From NCBI GenBank assembly GCA_937902735.1, contig CALELS010000013.1:62001-126000 (forward strand): a stretch of DNA of 64,000 nucleotides. The letters are read 5' to 3'. This stretch comes from an uncultured Caryophanales bacterium. Its GTDB lineage: Bacteria; Bacillota_I; Bacilli_A; RFN20; CAG-826. A model generated the notes under the pieces. That model was given only the letters and a program-made list of their open reading frames with translations. It made no database searches and was not told the DNA's origin. Shown here piece after piece: positions 16,760-25,462 of this stretch; the stretch's first letter is position 1; each line of letters begins with the position of its first letter. The translations under genes were made by a program, and so were the position numbers.

Positions 16760-17884
16760 TTAGAACCCTTTCTTTGAACCATATTTTTTAAGTGTTTTTT
16801 CTTTAAATTCTAAGAATCGATCTTCTTTAATTGCTTGTCTAGCTTCTTCCATTAAATGAATTAAGAATCTGATGTTATGAATGGATAAAAGACGTTTACC
16901 AAAGGTTTCATCTGCAACATAAAGATGTCGTAGATATGCTTTGGTGTAGTTTTTACATGTATAACAATCACATTCATCATCAAGAGGAGTGAAATCTTCT
17001 TTATATTTAGCATCACGGATATTTACTCTTCCTTTGGAAGTCATAAGCGCTCCATGACGAGCTATGCGTGTTGGAAGAACACAGTCAAACATATCAACAC
17101 CTTTTTCAATACCTTCTAAGATGAAATCAAGTGAACCAACGCCCATTAAATAACGTGGCTTATTTTCAGGTAAGTATTTAACTGAATATTCAACCATTTT
17201 CGAAAAAACATCCTTAGGTTCTCCAATGGATGTACCTCCAATTGAATATCCTGGGAAGTCCATTTTAGTTAATTCTTCGGCACAATATTTTCTTAAATGT
17301 TCAAATTCTCCACCTTGAACAATACCAAACAATGCTTGGTCTTCTCGTTTGTGAGCATCTTGACCTCTTTTAGCCCAGCGAAGGGTTCGTTCTACACTTC
17401 TTCTAGCGTATTTTTCATCTACTGGATAAGGAATACATTCATCAAAAGACATAATTATGTCAGCACCTAATTTCTCTTCAATTTCAATTACTGATTCAGG
17501 CGAGAAGAACATTTTGTCTCCATTTAAATGAGACTTAAACATAACACCTTCTTCGCTAATCCTACGATTTTCTTGCAAAGAAAAGACTTGAAAACCACCA
17601 CTATCGGTTAAGATTGGTCCATCATAATTCATGAACTTATGAAGTCCGCCAGATTTGGCGACTATATCTTCACCAGGTCTTAGGTGTAGATGATATGTGT
17701 TTGAAAGAATAACTCCAGCTCCTAATGATTTAACTTCTTCTGGAGAGAGAGTTTTAACAGTGGCTAAAGTACCAACAGGCATGAACATTGGAACTTCAAC
17801 ATCACCGTGTGGAGTATGAAGTATCCCATAACGAGCACCACTATTCTTATCTATATGTTTAATCTCTAAATAAAAGTCTTTCAT
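16760..17884 (-). CDS. tgt: Queuine/preQ1 tRNA-guanine transglycosylase
   Basis: A 374-residue bacterial Tgt that swaps guanine-34 of certain tRNAs for preQ1. The catalytic aspartates lie in LTDSGGFQVFS (near residue 90) and FDCVLPTRIARHGALMT (near 265), and the zinc site is CDCYTCKNYTKAYLRHL (Cys-x-Cys-x2-Cys...His). It follows prs by 3 bases and precedes queA by 2. Confidence 0.97.
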   Translation of the reverse strand: MKDFYLEIKHIDKNSGARYGILHTPHGDVEVPMFMPVGTLATVKTLSPEEVKSLGAGVILSNTYHLHLRPGEDIVAKSGGLHKFMNYDGPILTDSGGFQVFSLQENRRISEEGVMFKSHLNGDKMFFSPESVIEIEEKLGADIIMSFDECIPYPVDEKYARRSVERTLRWAKRGQDAHKREDQALFGIVQGGEFEHLRKYCAEELTKMDFPGYSIGGTSIGEPKDVFSKMVEYSVKYLPENKPRYLMGVGSLDFILEGIEKGVDMFDCVLPTRIARHGALMTSKGRVNIRDAKYKEDFTPLDDECDCYTCKNYTKAYLRHLYVADETFGKRLLSIHNIRFLIHLMEEARQAIKEDRFLEFKEKTLKKYGSKKGF

Positions 17885-17887
17885 TTA

Positions 17888-18793
17888 TTAACCTTCAATC
17901 TCTTTAGAAATGAGTTTATCAACAGAAATCACCCGCACACCCTCGATATTTTTCTCAATTGTGTCACTAACAACAATGTGTTTTATACGTGAATCAAGAC
18001 CGCCTTTTGAGAATATTCCATGAGTCGCTCCAACATAAACTTCTTTAGCGTTCTTCTTTAAAAGAGCATCAACAACATGATTTATAGTTCCGCCAGTATC
18101 AATGATGTCATCTAATAATAGGCAATATTTATCTCTTGGATTGCCAACAATCGAAATGATTTTGGATTCATTAGGTACAGGTCTTCTTTTTTCAACAAAC
18201 ACGAGTGACGAGCCTTCAAAATATTGAGCAATCTCTTTTACTCTAGTATTTGAACCATGATCAGGTGTAACAATAACTAAATCTTCATTCTTAATACCGC
18301 GTTCATCAAAATACGCACGGAAATAATCTGCAAATAATTTAGTTGGATTTATGTTTGTAACAGGAATATTAAAGAAATCTTTAATACCAGGAGTATGTAA
18401 ATCAATAGTAATAATTTTATTAATTCCAGCATTTTGATATAAAGAAGCAACCATCTTAGCTGTAATTGGTTCTCCTTCTTTAGCCACTCTATCTTGACGA
18501 GAATAACCATAATAAGGAATCACTAAAACAATTTCCTTGGCGCCTTTATTTTTTAAAGCATCAACGAATACAAGAATTTCAAATATTTTTTCTATTTGAG
18601 GATAGGAAGTGGATTGAATCAAATAAACGGTTTTATTTCTAACTTCACTTAAGCATCTGCAAATGATTTCCCCATCAGAAAAGCGCTCAATTTGGCTTTT
18701 TCCTAGTTCAATATCTAAAGTTTCACTTACCTTTTTAGCAAGCTTTGGATTAGATGTTAAAGCAAATATTATTTTATCTTGTTTCATCGCCAT
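17888..18793 (-). CDS. prs: Ribose-phosphate pyrophosphokinase
   Basis: A 301-residue PRPP synthetase (ribose-5-P + ATP), a little shorter than the usual ~315. Visible motifs: FSDGEI near residue 40, ALKNKGAKEIVLVIPYYGYSRQDR (ATP side), DLHTPGIKDFF and the PRPP loop LLLDDIIDTGGTI near 228. Two in-frame ATGs (MAMK) compete as start and neither has a clear RBS. It lies before tgt, so PRPP supply and tRNA modification share a transcript. Confidence 0.95.
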   Translation of the reverse strand: MAMKQDKIIFALTSNPKLAKKVSETLDIELGKSQIERFSDGEIICRCLSEVRNKTVYLIQSTSYPQIEKIFEILVFVDALKNKGAKEIVLVIPYYGYSRQDRVAKEGEPITAKMVASLYQNAGINKIITIDLHTPGIKDFFNIPVTNINPTKLFADYFRAYFDERGIKNEDLVIVTPDHGSNTRVKEIAQYFEGSSLVFVEKRRPVPNESKIISIVGNPRDKYCLLLDDIIDTGGTINHVVDALLKKNAKEVYVGATHGIFSKGGLDSRIKHIVVSDTIEKNIEGVRVISVDKLISKEIEG

Positions 18794-18799
18794 AAAATT

Positions 18800-19381
18800 C
18801 TACCAATTATATAAAGATAGTAAAACTATTTTTTTATTAGTCTCGGCACTACTCAATAATCTTTTTTTATCAATTTCATAGCCAAGTTTTGTTAAATGTT
18901 CATATCCTTTTTTAGACATAATCCAAAACTCTAAACCATAATTCTCTAAATTAATTTCTGGTTTAGCATTAAATAAATCAAGAGATGTGTAATATAGTCT
19001 TTTGCCATCTAAAGCAAAATTTTCTGGAAGATAGTTAATATCAACCTGATTTGCTCTAGCATAGCGATACAAAGTAAACAACTTCTCAAAATATATTTCA
19101 GGTAATTCTTCTTTTGCTAAAACTTCATCAGCATGGGGTGAGTCAATATGATTAAAAACAAGGATATATTCGTTTTTATCTTTATATTCTAATGTTGGTG
19201 TATAGATTGAATATTTAACAAGCTTTTTATAGCGATATAATGCTTCTTTGTATTCTTCCAAATTATTAAATTTTCTCAGCACAAATGGCTTATTTTTAAA
19301 ATTTACAACATATGTTTGATTCTTCTCTGTTGTAATTTCTTTAATAACTTCAAAAGTCTTTCTTCCGATATTAAAAACCAT
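18800..19381 (-). CDS. Small kinase-like protein, function unknown
   Basis: A 193-residue protein I cannot name. The N-terminal half looks like a kinase-fold lobe (TYVVNFKNKPFVLRKFNNLEE, with Lys in a beta-strand), and further on NYLPENFALDGKRLYYTSLDLF is reminiscent of the catalytic D-x3-N and D-x-D segments of aminoglycoside-phosphotransferase or RIO-like folds, with the first Asp replaced. It may be a degraded or pseudokinase-type member. It overlaps the MazG-like gene by one base (TAATG) and lies 6 bases before prs. Confidence 0.45.
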   Translation of the reverse strand: MVFNIGRKTFEVIKEITTEKNQTYVVNFKNKPFVLRKFNNLEEYKEALYRYKKLVKYSIYTPTLEYKDKNEYILVFNHIDSPHADEVLAKEELPEIYFEKLFTLYRYARANQVDINYLPENFALDGKRLYYTSLDLFNAKPEINLENYGLEFWIMSKKGYEHLTKLGYEIDKKRLLSSAETNKKIVLLSLYNW

Positions 19382-19722
19382 TATATTTTACGTGAGTTTT
19401 CTTTATATTCGTTATATTTCTTTGATGAACCTTTAACTAATTCTGCAGGATATTTTTGTTCGTTTTTAATTAGTTTATCGAGCATGATTTGTTCCATATC
19501 AATGTGATAGTGATCTGCCATTAGGGTGCAATATAAAAGGACATCCGCTAATTCTTCTTTAACTTTGTCCATTGATTTTTCTTCATGTTGCCATTGAAAT
19601 ACTTCTAATAATTCACTAGCTTCAATAACAATAGATTTAGCAAGATTCTCTCCAGTATGAAACTGAGCCCAATCTCTATCTTCTCTAAATTTGACTATAC
19701 GGTCATACAATTTTTTATTCAT
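19381..19722 (-). CDS. MazG-like nucleotide pyrophosphohydrolase
   Basis: A 113-residue protein of the all-alpha MazG/RS21-C6 NTPase family that hydrolyses non-canonical or excess (d)NTPs to monophosphates. The metal-binding pattern EASELLEVFQW (E-x2-E) with downstream EELADVLLYCTLMAD (E-x2-D) is clear. First gene of the unit ending at queH; an AAGGTG-type RBS precedes it. Its place next to prs fits nucleotide metabolism. Confidence 0.85.
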   Translation of the reverse strand: MNKKLYDRIVKFREDRDWAQFHTGENLAKSIVIEASELLEVFQWQHEEKSMDKVKEELADVLLYCTLMADHYHIDMEQIMLDKLIKNEQKYPAELVKGSSKKYNEYKENSRKI

Positions 19723-19779
19723 AAATGCACCTTCTTTACTGAAAATAATATCACATTATATAAAATATAATAAATAAGA

Positions 19780-19806
19780 TATAAGAAAAGGGAAGCATGG
19801 CTTCCC
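19780..19806 (-). terminator. Terminator after gpmA
   Basis: Minus-strand stem GGGAAGC/GCTTCCC with a 3-base loop followed by TTTTCTTAT, 17 bases past the gpmA stop. Confidence 0.85.
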
Positions 19807-19823
19807 CATTATCGTAATTTTGA

Positions 19824-20570
19824 TTATTTAGCTTTTCCTTGGTTAGCAACAGCTTCCATTTGGGCCTTAAGTTCAGCTTCATCCATTAAATAATAATGTT
19901 TTACAGCTTTCATATTGTCATCGAATTCATACACTAGTGGGACACCAGTAGGAATGTTGACTCCAACAATTTCGCTATCAGCCATATTGTCAAAATATTT
20001 AACTAAGGCTCTAAGTGAATTACCATGAGCAACGACAAGAACTCTTTTTCCTGCTTCCATTTCTGGTTTAATAACTTCTTCGAAATATGGAACAGCACGA
20101 GCAACAGTCATTTCGAGTGATTCGTGAAGTGGTAAATCTTTTTTATCAACTTCTCTAAATTGGGCTTGAAGGGCTGGATTACGTGGATCTTTTTCTTCTA
20201 AAGCTGGAGGTGGACAATCATAGCTTCTTCTCCAAATCTTAACTTGTTCTTCACCATATTTAGCAGCAGTTTCTGCTTTATTTAATCCTTGAAGAGCACC
20301 ATAATGACGTTCATTAAGTCTCCAGGATTTATAAACTGGTAACCATTCACGATCAAGTTCAAATAATACATTATTCATTGTATGAATAGCTCTCTTAAGA
20401 AGTGATGCATGAACAACATCAAAGTCATATCCTTCTTCTTTAAGTTTTTTACCAGCGCGGTGAGCTTCTTCTACACCTTTTTCTGATAATTCGACATCGG
20501 TCCAACCTGTGAATAAATTAAGCTTATTCCATTCAGATTCACCATGTCTAATAAGTACTAATTTGTGCAT
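19824..20570 (-). CDS. gpmA: 2,3-bisphosphoglycerate-dependent phosphoglycerate mutase
   Basis: A 248-residue cofactor-dependent mutase interconverting 3- and 2-phosphoglycerate in glycolysis. The catalytic histidine is in LIRHGESEWNK near residue 9, the acid/base Glu in LNERHYGALQG, and the second His in VVAHGNSLRAL near 183. It ends in a lysine-rich tail. Monocistronic, with its own terminator; enolase, the next enzyme in the pathway, lies 2.5 kb away on the other strand. Confidence 0.98.
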   Translation of the reverse strand: MHKLVLIRHGESEWNKLNLFTGWTDVELSEKGVEEAHRAGKKLKEEGYDFDVVHASLLKRAIHTMNNVLFELDREWLPVYKSWRLNERHYGALQGLNKAETAAKYGEEQVKIWRRSYDCPPPALEEKDPRNPALQAQFREVDKKDLPLHESLEMTVARAVPYFEEVIKPEMEAGKRVLVVAHGNSLRALVKYFDNMADSEIVGVNIPTGVPLVYEFDDNMKAVKHYYLMDEAELKAQMEAVANQGKAK

Positions 20571-20601
20571 TTTTATTCCCTCTAAATATTATTTATAGCA
20601 T

Positions 20602-20617
20602 AAACTCAAATGAGTTT
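20602..20617. repeat. 16-base perfect palindrome between pepC-like gene and gpmA
   Basis: AAACTCA and TGAGTTT flank a 2-base centre, four bases after the pepC-like stop and about 30 bases before gpmA. No T-run follows, so it is a weak terminator at best; it may equally be an operator for gpmA. Confidence 0.35.
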
Positions 20618-20620
20618 GAA

Positions 20621-21949
20621 CTAATCAGCTAATGAGCCCATTGGATCCCAAGGTTTCAATTCTACTGGTTCCTTTTCATAGGCTTCTAATTCTTCTTTTG
20701 TGAGATATTTTTTATTAATGACAGCTTGATATGTATATCTTGAGAACCAAGATTCAGACATCATAAAGTAACCACCATGTGGGCCCATATCTCCCCAAGA
20801 ATTTTCAATTTTCCATTTGGTTGGTAATCCTTTTTTAAGATTTACACCTGTGATACACATGGCATGATTCATTTGGGAACATCTGAAATCAATTGCTTCA
20901 CCTTTATCCATTTTGAAATCTAAGTTAACAATCGATTTGTAATCAAATGCTTCATCATCCCATCTCATAACGCTGTTATCACGATAGAATGAAACATCAC
21001 TACCAAACCAAACGATTTGCTTGTCTTTCAATTGGGCAATTGCAAGTTCTTCAAGTCTTTCGATTGGAAGGTTTAAGTGTTTAACACGTTTTCCACCAAC
21101 AACATTTCCTAAATATTTGACTGTATAAGACTTCATAAATGGTTTTGTTTTTGTAGGAGCGTTGATAACGGAAACATAATCTTCTAATGATTTTCCAACA
21201 TACTTTTCATAGAAAGATAATGGACTATATCCTTTTTCTAAACGATATTTACCATCTTTATCAGTGAATTCGAAATCAAATTTTGCTGGTGGAACACCAT
21301 AGCAATTCACTAAGGCAAAATAGAATCTTTCCATGTAGTTATCTTTAAGGGCATAGACGCCTTCCATTCCTGCTTTTTTAAGAACTTCACGAGATTCACT
21401 AGCAAAATGTCTTAATTCAGAATTCACTAATTGGTTAAGAATGCGAGTAGATGATGATGTTGCAGTTTCAACATAAGCATTCTTTGGACAAACACCATAT
21501 TTTCTAACAACATTAACAAACATATCCCATTGACCACCATCACCAATGCCATTCTCTAAAATGAATTGAAGTGTGCGATCATCATAATCTTTATCAATAA
21601 GTTCAATTAAGATTTCTAATGTTAGATTTAACTTCTCTAGTTTGTCATAGAAAGCGACATAACTTTGAGACAATTCAAAATTGGAAATCTTGCATCTTTT
21701 AGCGATATCTTCTCTTAATACATTACATGCCGCAAAAATCCAGCATCTGCCAGATTGTTTTTGATTTGTAATTGCCATTGTGTCGACACTTAAGGAGAAA
21801 TTAAAATCCATATCCTTTAAAGTGTCATTAGTAAGAGCAAGGTTAGCTAATTCATTATGAGATAAGGCATGACGAACAATCGTATTAGCTTTATCTTTTG
21901 CATATTTTTTATCTAATTTCTTTAGAATTTCTAATTCAATTGGCTTCAT
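20621..21949 (-). CDS. pepC: Aminopeptidase C / bleomycin hydrolase family cysteine peptidase
   Basis: A 442-residue C1-family cytosolic aminopeptidase that cleaves N-terminal residues from peptides. The nucleophile is in KQSGRCWIFAACNVLRED (Cys near residue 70), the histidine in QMNHAMCITGV (near 365) and the asparagine in KIENSWGDMG (near 387). No signal peptide is seen, fitting a cytoplasmic hexamer. Strong GGAGG RBS; single-gene unit. Confidence 0.95.
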   Translation of the reverse strand: MKPIELEILKKLDKKYAKDKANTIVRHALSHNELANLALTNDTLKDMDFNFSLSVDTMAITNQKQSGRCWIFAACNVLREDIAKRCKISNFELSQSYVAFYDKLEKLNLTLEILIELIDKDYDDRTLQFILENGIGDGGQWDMFVNVVRKYGVCPKNAYVETATSSSTRILNQLVNSELRHFASESREVLKKAGMEGVYALKDNYMERFYFALVNCYGVPPAKFDFEFTDKDGKYRLEKGYSPLSFYEKYVGKSLEDYVSVINAPTKTKPFMKSYTVKYLGNVVGGKRVKHLNLPIERLEELAIAQLKDKQIVWFGSDVSFYRDNSVMRWDDEAFDYKSIVNLDFKMDKGEAIDFRCSQMNHAMCITGVNLKKGLPTKWKIENSWGDMGPHGGYFMMSESWFSRYTYQAVINKKYLTKEELEAYEKEPVELKPWDPMGSLAD

Positions 21950-21990
21950 AGGGTCAACCTCCGTACGAGAAATATTCTATTACTTTTATA

Positions 21991-22019
21991 TTAATAAACA
22001 AATGAATTGATAATATAAT
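21991..22019 (+). promoter_or_regulatory. Promoter placing the add start codon at the transcript start
   Basis: TTAATA (21991-21996), 17 bases, then a perfect TATAAT (22014-22019). Only seven bases separate the -10 box from the ATG of add and no Shine-Dalgarno sequence fits, so the mRNA is probably leaderless. Confidence 0.55.
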
Positions 22020-22026
22020 TTTAGAT

Positions 22027-23019
22027 ATGTATACATTTAAAGACTATGCGTTATGCGATATCCACCTACATTTAGATGGAGCCCTCTCACCGGAAGTAAT
22101 TATTAAGATTGCAAAAGAGGAAAATCTCGAACTTCCAAGTTATGATCCAATAGAGCTTAAAAAATATCTCTCAGTTACCGAGGAGTGCAAATCCCTAAAT
22201 GAGTATCTAGAGAAATTTGATTTACCAAATGTTGTTTTACAAACTAAATATGGTCTCAAAGAAGCCACAAATGATTTATTAGAAAGACTTGCAAAACAAG
22301 GTTTGAAATATGTTGAAGTTAGAATGGCTCCTCAACTTTCTACAAATAAGGGATTAAACCAATATGAAGTAGTTGAAACGTTGCTAGAAGTAATAAATAA
22401 CTCGCAAGAAGTCCACTCAATTAAGTCAAATCTCATTCTTTGTCTTATGAGAGGAGCGCCTATTGGAAAGAATATTACTACTGTTGAAGTAGCAAAAAAA
22501 TATCTTGGAAAAGGTGTTGTTGCAATTGATCTTGCTGGCGCTGAAGCATTGTTTCCAAATGAACAACATATGGAAGAATTTAAACTTGCTCGATATTATG
22601 GCATTCCATTTACAATTCACGCTGGTGAAGCAAGTGATTATAAATCTGTAGAAAGTGCTCTTAACATGGGAGCAGTTAGAATTGGACATGGAATTCATTC
22701 TTTAGAAAACCCAAACACTATAAAACGCTTAGTTGAAAATAAAATTCCATTAGAAATTTGTCCAACTAGTAATCTTGATACAAAAACAGTCAACAACATT
22801 CATCAACTAAGAATCTTCGAATTATTAAAATACGGAGTGATTGTTACCATAAATACAGATGATCCTACTGTGTCAGACACAACTTTAGCAGATGAGTTTA
22901 ATTTATTAAAAGAAATGGGATTATCCATTGATGATGCTAAGCAAATAGCAATTAATACAATAAATTCCTCATTCATGTCAAACGCCGAAAAAATAGATTT
23001 GATTAATAGTTTGAAATAA
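22027..23019 (+). CDS. add: Adenosine deaminase
   Basis: A 330-residue adenosine deaminase (adenosine to inosine, purine salvage). Zinc ligands: DIHLHLDGAL (HxH, residues about 11-18), the HAGEAS histidine with catalytic Glu near residue 200, RIGHGIHS near 221, and NTDDPTVS near 278. The start has no RBS and lies just after a TATAAT box. Single gene between the pepC-like gene (divergent) and eno. Confidence 0.96.
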   Translation: MYTFKDYALCDIHLHLDGALSPEVIIKIAKEENLELPSYDPIELKKYLSVTEECKSLNEYLEKFDLPNVVLQTKYGLKEATNDLLERLAKQGLKYVEVRMAPQLSTNKGLNQYEVVETLLEVINNSQEVHSIKSNLILCLMRGAPIGKNITTVEVAKKYLGKGVVAIDLAGAEALFPNEQHMEEFKLARYYGIPFTIHAGEASDYKSVESALNMGAVRIGHGIHSLENPNTIKRLVENKIPLEICPTSNLDTKTVNNIHQLRIFELLKYGVIVTINTDDPTVSDTTLADEFNLLKEMGLSIDDAKQIAINTINSSFMSNAEKIDLINSLK

Positions 23020-23070
23020 TAAGAAAACGCTTTTTTATCAAAAATATTCTATTTTTTCATGCGCTTATTA

Positions 23071-23076
23071 TATAAT
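23071..23076 (+). promoter_or_regulatory. -10 box of the enolase promoter
   Basis: A perfect TATAAT 33 bases before the eno ATG; the -35 region is poor. The flanks form an inverted repeat ATAATAAG (23016-23023) / CTTATTAT (23064-23071). Confidence 0.5.
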
Positions 23077-23109
23077 TACTACGCTTAACAAAAAGGAGAA
23101 TTAAAATTC

Positions 23110-24408
23110 ATGGCTAAAATTGTAAAAGTTCATGGTCGCGAAGTTCTTGACTCAAGAGGAAATCCAACTGTTGAAGTTGAAGTTGTTCTTGAAGATGGAA
23201 CCAAAGCAAGCGCTATTGTCCCAAGTGGTGCTTCTACTGGTGAAAGTGAAGCATTAGAACTTAGAGATGGTGACAAAGCTAGATATTTAGGAAAAGGTGT
23301 CCTTAAAGCAGTTGAAAACGTCAACACCAAAATTGCTCCAGCCGTTATTGGTTTAGAAGCTACTGATCAAGTTGTTGTTGACCGTACAATGCTTGAACTT
23401 GATGGTACACCATTTAAGAAAAACCTTGGTGCTAACGCTATCCTTGGTGTTTCACTTGCAGTTGCAAGAGCTGCTGCTCAAAGCTTAGGCTTACCACTTT
23501 ATCGTTACATTGGTGGTGTTAATGGTAAAACCATTCCTACACCATGCATGAACGTCATTAATGGTGGTGCTCACGCACAAAGCTCAGTTGACTTCCAAGA
23601 ATTCTTCATTATCCCAGCAGGATTTGAAACATTTAGAGAAGCCTTAAGAGCAGGAACAGAAATCTTCCACCACTTACAAAAAGTTGTCAAAGCACATGGT
23701 TATGAAACTGGTGTTGGTGATGAAGGTGGTTTTGCTCCAAGTTGCAAACATGGTAATAAAGAACCTTTAGCATTAATTGCTGAAGCCGTTGAAAAAGCCG
23801 GTTATAAACTCGGTGAACAAATCTTCTTAGGTATGGACGTTGCTTCTAGTGAATTCTATGAAGGAAATGGTGTCTATAACCTTGTTAAATCAAGAGAAGG
23901 TAAGAAGACAACAGATCAAATGATCCGTTATCTTGAAAGGATGGTTAAAGAATACCCAGCAATCATTACCATCGAAGATGGTCTTGCAGAAAGCGATTGG
24001 GAAGGTTGGGCAAAACTTACCAAGAAACTTGGTGATAAAGTCCAACTCGTTGGTGACGACTTATTCGTTACAAACCCAGAATTCGTCAAGAAAGGTATTG
24101 TTAACCACGTTGCCAATAGTGTCCTTATCAAAGTTAACCAAATCGGTACTTTAACTGAAACACTTGACGCAATCAAACTTGCTCAAACCAATGGTTATAC
24201 ATGCATGGTCAGCCATCGTAGTGGCGAAACCGAAGACACAACAATCGCTGACTTAGCTGTTGCTGTTAATGCTGGCCAAATCAAAACCGGTTCTGCTTCA
24301 AGAACTGATCGTATGGCAAAATACAATCAACTTCTCCGTATCGAAGAAGAACTTGGTAAAGATAGCCGTTTCTTAGGTGTTAAAGCCTTTGCAAACCGTA
24401 AATTCTAA
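23110..24408 (+). CDS. eno: Enolase
   Basis: A 432-residue enolase (2-phosphoglycerate to phosphoenolpyruvate). It starts MAKIVKVHGREVLDSRGNPT and has the family segments GVGDEGGFAP, IEDGLAESDWEGW, LVGDDLFVTNP and VSHRSGETEDTTIADLAVA with metal and catalytic residues intact. AAAGGAG precedes the ATG. Codon use is markedly C-richer at third positions than in neighbours, as expected for a highly expressed gene. Confidence 0.99.
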   Translation: MAKIVKVHGREVLDSRGNPTVEVEVVLEDGTKASAIVPSGASTGESEALELRDGDKARYLGKGVLKAVENVNTKIAPAVIGLEATDQVVVDRTMLELDGTPFKKNLGANAILGVSLAVARAAAQSLGLPLYRYIGGVNGKTIPTPCMNVINGGAHAQSSVDFQEFFIIPAGFETFREALRAGTEIFHHLQKVVKAHGYETGVGDEGGFAPSCKHGNKEPLALIAEAVEKAGYKLGEQIFLGMDVASSEFYEGNGVYNLVKSREGKKTTDQMIRYLERMVKEYPAIITIEDGLAESDWEGWAKLTKKLGDKVQLVGDDLFVTNPEFVKKGIVNHVANSVLIKVNQIGTLTETLDAIKLAQTNGYTCMVSHRSGETEDTTIADLAVAVNAGQIKTGSASRTDRMAKYNQLLRIEEELGKDSRFLGVKAFANRKF

Positions 24409-24422
24409 TTAGTTTAGAAACT

Positions 24423-24506
24423 AAAAGAACTGCTGATTCAATTGATATGAACCCCAAAAGTTGGACAACCAGCTGGAGGGGTTTTTATCAAATCGGCAGT
24501 TCTTTT
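24423..24506. terminator. Large nested hairpin terminator between eno and ldh
   Basis: An 84-base near-complete hairpin: outer arms AAAAGAACTGC (24423-24433) / GCAGTTCTTTT (24496-24506), middle arms TTGATA/TATCAA, inner arms AACCCC/GGGGTT. It works in both directions, with T-runs on each strand, and serves the convergent eno and ldh genes. The inner string from 24448 to 24467 resembles the tip of an IS3-family element, which is a low-confidence impression. Confidence 0.75.
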
Positions 24507-24520
24507 GTTTTAATCTTTGA

Positions 24521-25462
24521 TTAATCTAAACTATCAATAACCTTCTTTAATGTTAGTGCAGAATCCTTTAGTTCTTCACTTTCTTTTTCATCTAGACTAA
24601 TTGGGGTGTAACCTTCGATACCATCTTTTCCTACAATTGCAGGCATAGATAAGGCAACACCTTCACAACAACAATGATGTTGAATTGAAGATACTGGAAG
24701 AATTGATTTTTCATCACGAACAATTGCTTCCACTATTCGACGTACACTCATGGCTATTCCATAATATGTAGCGCCTTTCTTTTCTATTATTTGATAAGCG
24801 CTATTTTTGACATTATCAGATATCTTTTTCATCTCTGCTTCATGGTTAAAGAAACCACGCATTTCACAGAACTTGTGCATAGGAATTCCACTTACATTGG
24901 CACTACTCCAAACCGGAATTTCACTATCTCCATGTTCACCAATAATTACTGCGTGAACACTTCGAGAATCAACACGTAAATGTTCTCCTAGAAGATATTT
25001 AAATCTAGCGGTGTCTAGAACGGTTCCACTACCAAATACTCTAGTCTCTGGATAGCCACTTTCTTTTAATGCAACATAAGTTAAAACATCAACAGGATTA
25101 GCAACAACTAAAAGGATTGCTTCCTTATTATACTGGACTATTTGCGGGATTATTGACTTAAATATAGCAACATTCTTTTTTGTTAAATCTAGTCTGGTTT
25201 CACCAGGCGCTTGTCCTCTTCCAGCAGTAATTACGATGATATAAGCATCTTCTAAATCTTTATAATCTCCAGCGTATATCTTACTTGGTTTTGCAAAAGG
25301 TAGACCATGTGAAATATCAAGTGCTTCACCAATAGCTTTATCTTTATTAGCGTCGATCAAAACTATTTCCGAGAATAATCCACTTTGCATTAAAGAGAAA
25401 GCGGATGCTGAACCAACAAAACCACAACCGATGATTGCACATTTACGATAATTAATAGGCAT
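24521..25462 (-). CDS. ldh: L-lactate dehydrogenase
   Basis: A 313-residue NAD-dependent dehydrogenase. The nucleotide motif GCGFVGSASA is near residue 13, the substrate loop GRGQAPGETRLDL carries Gln (lactate type; malate dehydrogenases have Arg), NPVDVLTY follows, and the catalytic His is in IGEHGDSEIP. It regenerates NAD from pyruvate during fermentation. Its ATG overlaps the stop of the upstream lipoprotein gene by one base (TAATG), so it seems to be co-translated with it. Confidence 0.96.
   Translation of the reverse strand: MPINYRKCAIIGCGFVGSASAFSLMQSGLFSEIVLIDANKDKAIGEALDISHGLPFAKPSKIYAGDYKDLEDAYIIVITAGRGQAPGETRLDLTKKNVAIFKSIIPQIVQYNKEAILLVVANPVDVLTYVALKESGYPETRVFGSGTVLDTARFKYLLGEHLRVDSRSVHAVIIGEHGDSEIPVWSSANVSGIPMHKFCEMRGFFNHEAEMKKISDNVKNSAYQIIEKKGATYYGIAMSVRRIVEAIVRDEKSILPVSSIQHHCCCEGVALSMPAIVGKDGIEGYTPISLDEKESEELKDSALTLKKVIDSLD

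Noticed and set aside
15083..19722. preQ1 riboswitch in the queuosine region
   Set aside because: Genes are packed with gaps of a few bases or overlaps and no leader of suitable size exists upstream of tgt or queA.
24448..24467. Live mobile element at the eno/ldh junction
   Set aside because: No transposase or target duplication; it works better as a terminator, and the IS similarity is from memory only.
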